Below, in pieces: positions 55,778 through 64,000 of a DNA stretch of 64,000 nt. How positions within the stretch are numbered: position 1 is the stretch's first letter; each line of letters starts with the position of its first letter. The notes beneath the pieces were generated by a model. The model saw nothing but the letters and a program-made list of their open reading frames with translations, made no database searches and was not told the DNA's origin. This DNA comes from Neurospora tetraspora (Eukaryota; Ascomycota; Sordariomycetes; Sordariales; Sordariaceae). Where the stretch lies: positions 1,707,001 through 1,771,000 of the forward strand of contig NW_026944385.1 in the NCBI RefSeq assembly GCF_033439725.1. The letters run 5' to 3'. The position numbers and the translations under genes are program-made.

Positions 55778-56445
55778 CTAAGAAGGCAACCTCAAATGAA
55801 CCGCCATCCGGTTATCAGCCACATTCGACAGTTGCCCGCCCGTGAACTGCCCACTGGTGCACTGATCCATGATCTTGCCCGCCGTCTCGGCCACCTTCTG
55901 GCACGTGGTCGACACGTACGCGACGGGTCCCGCGACGCCCACCACCTGCGCGCGGCCGTGGGTCCAGAAGACGGCCACGGCGTTGGCGACGCAGGCTTGC
56001 GAGCCGAGGGAGGCCAGTGTGTTGATGCAGATTATTGCGTCGGGGACCTAGTAGGGCAAGTCAGTCAGTCAGTCAGTCGGGAGCGGCTAGGGGCTGGGTT
56101 GTGGGTTTTGGTGTGGAAACGAGATGGGTGCGGGATGAGGAGGAGCGGGGTGCGGAAGGGGATGGTAGGGGATGGACGTACATAGGCCTGATCAGCCATT
56201 CCCACACAAGAAGCCGCTCTCTTTGACAGAGCCTCGGACGAAGTGCCGTTGGTCGAGGCAGTCCATGCCTCGATAGCCTGCTCGGGAGATAGAGCTGTGT
56301 CGGGGTTGGCGATGATGGAGTCGACCCATTTCTCGAAGGAGAAGACCTCACGGATTTCGAGGGCCTCGGAGACGGTTGGGGCCGCTGCTGCGAGGGGCAG
56401 GGCGAGGGCCAGGGAGGCGAGAGTGAGGAAGCGGTAGGTGATCAT
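55778..56445 (-). CDS. Small secreted cysteine-containing protein (effector-like)
   Basis: ATG at 56445 opens exon 1 (56445-56182). The intron has a GTACGT donor, a (TGAC)n run and a TACTAG acceptor, and exon 2 (56047-55778) closes the frame at 177 aa. Residues 1-22 are a signal peptide (FLTLASLALALPLAAAA), then an acidic pro-like segment with a KR site (LSKRAAS). The mature part has five Cys (ASCVGM, IICINT, QACVAN, TTCQKV, DQCTSG) and a small-residue-rich core (VVGVAGPVAYVS). The layout, a KR-processed domain of about 100 residues, resembles fungal killer-toxin-like or Ecp2-like secreted proteins, but the motif match is not specific. Confidence 0.7.
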
Positions 56446-57369
56446 TGTGAGAGTGGTAAGAGGGTGAAGACTGGGTGAAATGGGTGAGTGATGTTTGGCT
56501 ATTTCTTCCTGACTGAGTTGAGGATGTCAAGGCATCTTTATACGTCTTTCAAGTTGGGATATTCAACGTCCGGTTGTTGCCTGGTGCAACCACGGGTATG
56601 AAGTTGCCGTCTTTCATGGAGTCCGACATCATTTGTTGAAGTTCCGATGCCAATGCTACTGGTGAGCATCAAATTTGCTGAGCCGCATGGGGAGCCTCAA
56701 AAGCATTCCAATGCAATATCGGTAAGTCTATGAATGGTCCATGAGACCCTTAATGGTGTCTACGAAGGATTGCGGCTAAACTACCGCTTAAAGTGTAAGC
56801 TACGCTGTGAGGTAATGGTCTTGGTTGAGTGCACCGGTGGAAGGATTGTTTCCGAGCCTCAACTCGGACTTCTGAGAGAATTAAACCAAAGCAAGCATTG
56901 AACACTATGCCGTGGTCCGACAATCCAATATTCCAATTAGATCAGCATACTCAAGAAGACTAGGGTCTCGGCCTTAGAAGGTAGCGGTCAAGATCATTTT
57001 ATTAGGAGACTATGGTAGCATCTCATGAGGGTAACTCGGATCCATGCCCCTGAAGTCTCATAGTGTCTCGGACTTCAATGGAGAAAGTCGTTGTCTGTTA
57101 TTGGATCCAGCACATGGAAAAGTCTTCAGAGACTTGACTGTGATGACAACATTTTTCCAGCTGCTAAGGTAGTGTTTGTATCTCAAGTCGCATTAAGTGT
57201 TTTTCGTCCCTTCTCTCTAAAGTCCATGAAGAACCGTCGTGTCATGACATTATAATATCTAACTCGAATACCTTCATCAGTCATAACTTCATAAACCAGA
57301 TGCATGCCCGTACCCATGCCCCATAACGTAACTGCGCCTTCATTCATCACCATTTCCCCTCCACCCAAC
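56446..57369. other. Intergenic, no supported gene
   Basis: No gene recognised. The left part is the promoter of the secreted protein on the minus strand. Confidence 0.5.
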
Positions 57370-58134
57370 CTAATACCTCAAGTCCCTCCTCAAATCCTTC
57401 CTCGGCCCATTAAGCATCCGATTAATCACCAACCCGCCCAACGCACTCCCAATCTTCCCCTTCTTATCCCCCCTCCCATCCTGCCTATGATCCGTCGCCA
57501 CTCCCACCGCCGCCGCCGCCATCGCCGCCGTCAACACCCTCGACCCCTTCCTGCCCGTCCACGGGCCGGGCTCCTTGCGCACCCTGACGGCCTCGATGGC
57601 AGCGGCGTCGAGAGCAGCATCAATGCTCCGCGCCCATCGGCTCTTGGAACGTGGGTCACGGCTGTTTCCTGTGCTTCGATGGCTGCTTCGCCCACGCTGC
57701 CTGCTTTCGTACCGCTCGGGAGAGTAGGAGTAGGAGCGTTGACGGTTTAGACTGGCTCGAGGCGGGTAGCGGGAGGAATGGGTACCACTACCGCGATCGC
57801 GGTCGGGGGAGTGGTGTCGTGATCGGGAGGAACGTTTCTTGTCGTGGGTGTAGTTGGTGCTGTAGTCGGTGTCGTAGTCGGAGTCGTCCCCTGCCCCATC
57901 ACGATAGCAGCCAGATGACCTGGTTCTTGCTGAATCTTTATCTTTGTTGAGGCCGAGGTTGCCAAATGTGGAACTGAGTCTGTCCAGGGCTCGACGGCTT
58001 ATGGAGCGGTGGCGCTTGGGAGGTGCTGTTGCTGACCGGGAGGGACGGTCGTAGTCGGAGTAGTCTGAGTAGTCGTCATCGTCTTGGTAACGGTCTCTGT
58101 TGGAGCCTCGTCCTCGCCCGCGGCGTTCTAACAT
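57370..58134 (-). CDS. RS/Tyr-rich protein with C-terminal glycine-zipper (DUF3824-like)
   Basis: ATG at 58134 (CAAAATGTT) gives 254 aa; the open frame extends upstream only from a TTG. The N-terminal two-thirds is Arg/Ser/Asp/Tyr-rich (RGRGRGSNRDRYQDDDDYSD, RSRHHSPDRDRGSG). The C-terminal block (ARSIDAALDAAAIEAVRVRK, GPWTGRKGSRVLTAAMAAAA, IGSALGGLVINRMLNGPRK) is the conserved alanine/glycine helical unit I recall from DUF3824-type fungal proteins. There is no signal peptide. Possible roles include RNA or membrane association; none is shown by sequence. Confidence 0.75.
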   Translation of the reverse strand: MLERRGRGRGSNRDRYQDDDDYSDYSDYDRPSRSATAPPKRHRSISRRALDRLSSTFGNLGLNKDKDSARTRSSGCYRDGAGDDSDYDTDYSTNYTHDKKRSSRSRHHSPDRDRGSGTHSSRYPPRASLNRQRSYSYSPERYESRQRGRSSHRSTGNSRDPRSKSRWARSIDAALDAAAIEAVRVRKEPGPWTGRKGSRVLTAAMAAAAVGVATDHRQDGRGDKKGKIGSALGGLVINRMLNGPRKDLRRDLRY

Positions 58135-59570
58135 TTTGTAATTGGTGTTTGGTGATGGAGACCTTGGTGTTTTAGTTTGGGCTGGGGTTGAGGGTTCAAT
58201 GTTGTCTTTGTCGTCAACCGGAGTAACCAACTTTGTGTCGCAGTAGTGATCAATAGTGAAGGAAGAAAGGATGAACTAGTGCCAGGGGTCTTGCTTCGGT
58301 TATCAAACTCCTCAACGAGGGGTTGCTCCTTCATACCGGTAACTCGAGCTGGAATCGCCACATCATCTGCAGGTTGATCGGAAACAAGTTCACTTGAACA
58401 CAACCATCCACACACTCAGCCCTAACGTCATACCGAACACACCACGCTGGTAGGTTACATTGGGATGTCTTGGCCAGACCCTCAACGCATAGGATTGGCT
58501 GAACTGAACTCGGCACGTTGATCCGAGACGATGAACATTTCAGTGCATGGAAGTTTCCCCCAGTCTTTGCAAGATATATAGAGAGCTATGCCCAGTCTTC
58601 CAGATCAGGTTGTTGACCAAAAGACCGAGCTGTGTTCGATGCTGCTCGCATCACTGGAGTGCTTGGTGCTTGGGGACAAGTGACACTCCGGCGGTATCTG
58701 TAAAGAGGCAGCAACTCAGCGAGCACCAACTGGGCGGCTCAGTGTTTAATGCTGACGCATACAAAATCAGAAACGTCGGACCACCTATGAACACGCTGCT
58801 TCAACAAAAATTTGAGATTCGAGGTAAGGAGGCTTGGAGGGCTAGCGTGAAGTCGACGCCGTTGAGGTCCTGAACCCCTGAACATCACCGTTAACCCTAA
58901 CCCGATTGATTGCAACATGACGTCAGTGCAGCAGTTGAAGATCAAGTGCCGACCGACGATAGGGACGATAAGACTGCCAATCAAGTCCCAACTTGACGCT
59001 AAGTTTTCCCTTGGATGCTGCCTCATAACGTCACCAACCAAGTCTCAACTCTGTAGGGCCATCACTAGACTGATCACTGAACCAGAATGAGCACCACCAC
59101 TTGAGCCTAAAGCAAGCCACCAAAAGTGGCTGAGACCAGGTGGGATTACTTGCATTTTATGGCCGGCGATCCATGTGGTGATGTTATCATGACGCTCCAC
59201 GATGTTCCTGACGAGGAACCTAGCACACTTCCCCTGCCGTGTCTGCTTCTGATGATGCTCCTTTTTGCTTCTATAACTTGACTCAGATTCGCCTCGTGAG
59301 ACTGTTGAATCTTCATCGCCTCTTCATCACTCGCTTTCCATCCACACACCGGTCATCTGGGGAAAAGGGTGCTTTTGAAGCACACCATCGGCCACTTACA
59401 GCCCTAGCAGGGGACCGTGATCGACACCACTTGGTGTTTGCGCCCATACAATCCCATTGCCACTTGACAAGAGACTCAACCGGCCAAATCTCCTCTTTCC
59501 AATCATCGGAATAGCCCCCAGACGACAAGCAATCCCACACAGTCAGAATCCAGAAGAAAGCACTTTCGAA
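58135..59570. other. Intergenic, no confident gene
   Basis: An ATG frame at 58547-58873 (+, 108 codons) has seven Cys but no recognisable pattern, repeat or splice signals, so I do not call it. The rest holds short frames only. The right end is the leader of the gene at 59571. Confidence 0.45.
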
Positions 59571-60062
59571 ATGGCCCCAACAAAAACATTAGCCTCATTG
59601 GCCAGCCTGTTCATCCGCCAGGACCCACCCACGGCCACCGTCACCGTGGTGCAACAAGCCGACGACGGCAACGGCAACGGCGGTGGAAATGACCATCTCA
59701 GCACCGGTGCCATCGTCGGCATCGTGATCGGAGTCATTGTCGGTCTCATCCTGCTCTGGTGGATCTTCAAGTCGCTGTCCCGCGACAAGAACTCGAGGAT
59801 GGCACCGGCTCCGGACCGCCAAGCCTACGACCCCGACATGCCGCCCGCTGCCATGTACCGGTCTCGATCTTCCAGGTCACGCTCGGCGCACCGCTCACGC
59901 TCGCGCGGCCACCATCACCACCATCACAGACACTCGTCGAGGTCGAGGTCGAGACCGGTGGTGTATGACGATAAGATGTATGTGGCTACGCCGGTACAAC
60001 CGGCGGCTGTGTACACGTACCCTGATCGGAGGAGTCGGTCGAGGTCGAGGTCGAGATACTAG
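59571..60062 (+). CDS. Single-pass membrane protein with RS/His-rich tail
   Basis: ATG at 59571 (GAAATGGCC) gives 163 aa. A short, probably extracellular N-terminus with Asn/Gly repeats leads to one membrane span (GAIVGIVIGVIVGLILLWWI, about residues 47-66). A Lys/Arg-bearing cytosolic tail follows with HHHHHHRH and several RSRSR blocks, ending RRSRSRSRSRY. The Gly-rich span resembles the SKG6/mid2-like transmembrane segments of fungal sensor-type proteins. No catalytic domain is present. Confidence 0.8.
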   Translation: MAPTKTLASLASLFIRQDPPTATVTVVQQADDGNGNGGGNDHLSTGAIVGIVIGVIVGLILLWWIFKSLSRDKNSRMAPAPDRQAYDPDMPPAAMYRSRSSRSRSAHRSRSRGHHHHHHRHSSRSRSRPVVYDDKMYVATPVQPAAVYTYPDRRSRSRSRSRY

Positions 60063-61449
60063 GTTTCTTAATCCAGAGGTTGATCAGGGGAAAAGAGTGT
60101 GATGGATGAAAGGTGGCCGGGTCGAAAACCTGGGGCCACATATGAATGGCTCTGCCTCCCTGCCGAAGAAATGATCTTGATGGGAAGACGATATTGATGA
60201 AGTTATGAATGATGATGACCACCGCCAAACCACAGCGACGGAGACTGCTACAGTCACGCAACGACATGATGATGATGGTAATGCAGCGAGAGACGAAGCT
60301 GGACTGTACTATTCTTAGTATTACTATTTCCCTAATGTATAATAGAAACATGATACCAATCAACGACTTACACATGCGCATCTGACCTTTACTCATGTTT
60401 TTCTTGTGAAACTGGGTGAGATTGGTTGTTGTTGAGGGGGAGGTGCACTAAGAGTAAATGCAGTGGATGAGGGCCACTGAAAGTTCACCGGCCAGAGATG
60501 AGGCGCATCTGCGAATGACTTCCTTTTTGCTCCTTCAATTCCTCCTCTTCAAGTCGGTTCGGTTCTTCCCCCCATACGGAATCGTCTGGTACGTCATTGT
60601 CTCTGCGCGGCACGATCCAAGTAAAGAGTATGTGAATTCAGATTTCAGGACCGCGGCTTTGTGAGGAATGAATGGAGTTGTAAGTGCCAGCTGTGCAGCG
60701 CAGATTGGTGAGACGTGATCGCTGGATTTGGATGAGGTTGTTCACTGTTTCGTCCGCTGTCATCGCGGGCCCCGGCCTGCTTTTTCGACCGTGGCCCGAG
60801 CCCTTGCCTGCCGCGGCCGCATAACATCCTGACCAATCACCATCGTTTGCGCTCGCTGTACATAGCGCCCGGCCCGCAACAGCGCCAGCGAACGCACAAC
60901 AACAGGGAGTCAACAGTGCAGTTCCGTTCAAGTTCGTCTCTTCAACCTCCGTTCGTCCCAGAATGTTTGAGTCGGTGGAACAAGTCAACGCCAACCCGCG
61001 AACCTTATCGAACGGAATGAAAATGAAAAACTCACCATGTTCCGCCGGGCTCTACAATGATCGTCGATGTCTTCGACGTGGTGTTCAAGTTCGGACAAGG
61101 TAGCCATAACGGGAGCAACCGCGCTTATGATGGCCGGCGCGCTTACTCGCAGACGACCTCATGGCGAAGAACTCCGGGCGCTTACGGACCCTTCCCGGAC
61201 CATCGCCTTGGGTTTCCAGTCGGCACATTCTTCAATTGACCCGGTTTGAATAATTACTTACTTTGAGTACAGTGTAGCTTTACACTTTCGAACTCGGACA
61301 CCTTCCCGAGCGCTAACTGTTATCAACAACCCCGGTTGGTCTGGAAATGTCAAATACATATAGGAAGCTAAAGCCTCACATAGCCAGTTAATATATCCAA
61401 TGCCTATTTACAAACCTCGAACGCAGTTCGGCTCACTATAGCCTTCAAG
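60063..61449. other. Intergenic, no confident gene
   Basis: Short frames on both strands (for example ATG 61057, 60 codons) show no domain. GC-rich sequence near 60740-60920 may be a promoter region for the gene at 61450. Confidence 0.45.
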
Positions 61450-63090
61450 ATGTGCACCTTCTGTTACACCCCCTACATCGGATGCCCCAAAGGACGACGA
61501 CACTACTACCTCCAATGGTTGAAATGCAAAACTGCCATCAAGAACGGCCACAGCTACTGTCCCATCGGCGAATCTACCGAGGTTAGAGAACTCCAGAAGC
61601 TGTCTGGGAACGTTCTTGCTTGCCCATTCCATACGCACATCGCCATACAGCAGATTGAGTTTGAGTTCCGCCAACGAGACGAAGTTCCAAGCCCGATAGA
61701 ATCTTCCGAGCCTTCTTCTCCCACCACATCCAACACAACTTGTGTAGCTTCTGAGAACGAATCCGAGGTTGAGGTCAACCACGCAAGTCAGAAGTCCTTG
61801 TACAGACCTTCTAGCACCGCAGTTTACCTCGACCTAAGGTTTCCCAACTCCGGTCCCATCAAGCGGCACAAGTCAGCATCACCTCTGAAGACAGAAACCA
61901 GAAAAACACATCGAAGCACGGGCGGGAGCCTAGACAGTCGCAGTGAACCCAACAAAAGCATTACCTGCGACCAATCTCCTCCCAGCAGCAGCAAGAGACG
62001 TCCGCTCATCAGCCCAGGCCTCCCAGCTAGCCCGGCTGCATACCGTCAAAGTCGGAGTCGAAGTCGAAGCCAACCCCCGTTACAGCCACACGCCAAACCC
62101 ACCTTGAAGGCACTCAAAACCGGGCTTGATACGAGCACTAAAACCCTGGGGGACGCCAACGAGTTCTCAAAACCAGCCCACTACCCACTGGCACCCAGCC
62201 CTCCTCCACCCGAAATCATCACGACATTACCGACCCCAGTTGACCAGGTCAAGCCATCCAACCCCGACCTCTTGACTCGCCGCCTGGGGCCCTCGACGGC
62301 ACTTACCATATCGATTACCAAAGCCCCAAAGCTTACCATTCAAAAAATCACATCTTCCAAGTCCGAGCCAGAGCTTAAGTCAACATCCAAAGGTCCCGAA
62401 TCAAGTAAATCCACCACCACCACCACTCCCCACACATTCGATTCCTTCCTCACTCCCTCCGGTACTCTCCAGACCGACGCTCACTCTACCCCCACTCCCA
62501 CCTCCACCGCGGGCAACACCACCAAGAGCAGTAGCAGCAGCAACCTCTTCACCCGTCTAAAAGACAATACCACAACAACACTCCATCATCCCGCTCTGAG
62601 TCGTACACTCAGCGCCAGCACCAGCACCAACCGCCGCCGTCAAGCACCAGCCACAGACCCAAGGAACATCGCGCCATGGGATCAGGTGCTTTTACCGGCC
62701 TCTATCTCCAAGCCTGTCAACCTTGAAGTCGGAGAGAATAGCTCTACCAATATCAAGAAGCCAACCACAGTGCTAGATGGCACCAACCGCGCTGGTTCGG
62801 AAAAAACAAACGCAATCGACGGTCACCTTCTCCAAGGGAGGTTAGGGGGGCAAGGTCCGAGGACGGCGCCGTTGCCAGCCGAGATGGAGGTCATGATGTC
62901 GAGATTGGAATCAGTCGGAGTTGGTGTTGGACTTGGGATTGGATTGGATGGAGTTATCTTGAGTGTTGATGATGAGGTAAATCCTATAGCGGGACAACAC
63001 AAGAGGAGTGGTTCGGCTACTTCATTGAGGGGGAGAATGGGGCTGGGGCTGGGGCTGGGCTTGAAGAAGAGGGGGGGCGAATGTTGTTGA
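61450..63090 (+). CDS. 546-aa protein with Cys-rich N-terminus and terminal CC
   Basis: ATG at 61450 (AAGATGTGC) gives a single-exon protein I do not recognise by name. The first 65 residues carry Cys at MCTFC, YIGCPKG, LKCKTA, SYCPIG and ACPFHTH, with two His, which is plausible zinc binding. The middle is Ser/Thr/Pro/Lys-rich and disordered (SQSRSRSRS-like, TTTTTPHTF). The last 100 residues contain Gly/Leu repeats (VGVGVGLGIGLDGV, MGLGLGLGLKKRGG). The protein ends GGECC; a terminal CC can be geranylgeranylated, suggesting a lipid-anchored protein, but that is inference. Confidence 0.75.
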   Translation: MCTFCYTPYIGCPKGRRHYYLQWLKCKTAIKNGHSYCPIGESTEVRELQKLSGNVLACPFHTHIAIQQIEFEFRQRDEVPSPIESSEPSSPTTSNTTCVASENESEVEVNHASQKSLYRPSSTAVYLDLRFPNSGPIKRHKSASPLKTETRKTHRSTGGSLDSRSEPNKSITCDQSPPSSSKRRPLISPGLPASPAAYRQSRSRSRSQPPLQPHAKPTLKALKTGLDTSTKTLGDANEFSKPAHYPLAPSPPPPEIITTLPTPVDQVKPSNPDLLTRRLGPSTALTISITKAPKLTIQKITSSKSEPELKSTSKGPESSKSTTTTTPHTFDSFLTPSGTLQTDAHSTPTPTSTAGNTTKSSSSSNLFTRLKDNTTTTLHHPALSRTLSASTSTNRRRQAPATDPRNIAPWDQVLLPASISKPVNLEVGENSSTNIKKPTTVLDGTNRAGSEKTNAIDGHLLQGRLGGQGPRTAPLPAEMEVMMSRLESVGVGVGLGIGLDGVILSVDDEVNPIAGQHKRSGSATSLRGRMGLGLGLGLKKRGGECC

Positions 63091-64000
63091 TCGGATGGAT
63101 GGCTGTGCATTGATTGCATTTGGGGCTTCCTCGGGGTTTTCCTGAATGGCAACTGGGCCGACTCGTTACTGATTGGCGAATCGGGGCTTGGCTTCCATTG
63201 GGATGGGGGGCAATTGACTGTGTAACAGAAAATCTGAGACGAATGCATACATGCCTATTCGAGTAAATGATCGTTCCAAATTTGCCGTAAGCCTATCCTT
63301 TTCTTACTGGACCATGGGATGGCACAATGAGGAACGAAATGAGTATATAGGTAACGAGTGGTACTCCAACACTCGCTGCCTCGACCTTCTTTCTTTCTCT
63401 CTTTTACTTGGTCACCGATTCCCTCTTTTGATCTTTATTCATCCCTGAGTCGCCTTCTTTTCAGCTGCTACCTTGGCAGCATGTAAAGAAGGTCTTAGAA
63501 TATCGGCAGCATGTAAAGAAGCGCTTAGAATATCGGCAGAAGGGGTGGGGGGGTGGGAGGGGTTGCTCTGACAGGCGGCGGTTTGGGCAGAGGTCGAAAA
63601 GAGAATTGAAAGCGAAAGACCACTCACTGGATTCGTCACCTCCCGTCTCTTCGAGAAGTTCAATTATGGCATACGAAACCTGGCCTTCGCATTCTGCCAC
63701 ACTCGTTTCCCAGCAAGACAACGAACGGCACAACCCTCCTCCACCTCCCATACCGTTCGTTTTCCAACCTGCCAACATGAAACACCCAACTTCAAAGCAA
63801 AAAAAAACATGTTACAGATAGCCAGCAAGCTGGTGTCTTTCTTCAGCTTGGGCAACACTACTACAACGATGAGAAACTTGACAAGCCGAACTCCAGCACC
63901 CAACAACCCATTCATGCCTCGGTGAACTGCAGTCACTACCACCCTATCAACCACTGCGATATATGATACCTAGAGGCAGCAGCCGCACTCGCATTTCGAA
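63091..64000. other. Right end of window, no supported gene
   Basis: No confident gene. Contains a 30-bp tandem duplication (below). Frames near 63461-63954 on the minus strand lack domain signals and may be cut by the edge. Confidence 0.45.
63475..63534. repeat. 30-bp tandem duplication
   Basis: GGCAGCATGTAAAGAAG followed by a TTAGAATATC tail occurs twice in tandem with a 30-bp period and one or two differences. Confidence 0.85.

Noticed and set aside
58547-58873. 108-codon ATG frame with several Cys
   Set aside because: No recognisable spacing, signal peptide or homology-like line; kept only as a remark in the intergenic entry.
1-64000. Dispersed 5S rRNA genes, expected in Neurospora-type genomes
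   Set aside because: I looked for the conserved 5S start and internal control region and found no matching stretch on either strand.
1-64000. CRISPR arrays, phage or operon-like systems
   Set aside because: Repeats found are minisatellites, inverted repeats or RIP relics; gene structure is eukaryotic with introns.

Overview
The window looks like a chromosomal segment of a filamentous ascomycete of the Sordariales, most likely Neurospora or a close relative. Genes have short introns (about 45-160 nt) with GTAAGT/GTGAGT-type donors and CTAAC/CTGAC branch motifs. Ordinary gene-bearing sequence alternates sharply with very AT-rich blocks full of TpA, the footprint of repeat-induced point mutation (RIP) on duplicated DNA. 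The species call is inference; no marker gene here settles it.

Layout. 1-1.6 kb: RIP-degraded Ty1/copia fossil. 3.5-4.9 kb: 2EXR-domain gene. 5.7-6.3 kb: decayed homoisocitrate dehydrogenase copy. 7.2-10.4 kb: tandem array of small minus-strand genes with a membrane exon, a low-complexity exon and a K[KR]VRF motif, partly RIP-mutated; a plus-strand relative with KKVHF lies at 12.2-13.1 kb. 13.7-16.4 kb: RIP block. 17-24.9 kb: tRNA-Lys, small RING-like gene, F-box pseudogene, tRNA-like gene, secreted beta-propeller-like gene, DEK_C acidic nuclear protein. 26-28.4 kb: AP-1 beta-adaptin. 29-31 kb: two inverted-repeat elements around a frameshifted 2EXR paralogue. 31.7-36.9 kb: tRNA-Arg, secreted GPI-type protein, glycosylasparaginase, MATE-like transporter. 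37.2-41.7 kb: a gene carrying a copia-type protease module convergent to the transporter, then broken 3' copies of both, and a hAT-type MITE with 8-bp target duplication. 42.6-48.1 kb: cytochrome P450 and trehalose-6-phosphate synthase. 49-54.7 kb: large RIP block. 55-63.1 kb: HVA1/TUDOR protein, tRNA-Val, secreted small protein, RS-rich glycine-zipper protein, single-pass RS/His-rich membrane protein, and a Cys-rich N-terminal protein ending in CC.

Housekeeping genes (AP-1 beta, TPS1, tRNAs) are intact and independent. The rest is accessory: secreted proteins, a P450, a transporter, small species-restricted genes and relics. I see no biosynthetic cluster logic and no CRISPR, phage or operon-like system. 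The most unusual pieces are the K[KR]V[RH]F small-protein family, the copia-module gene with its broken duplicate, and the set of inverted-repeat elements. All calls come from reading sequence and translations by eye; no database search was run.
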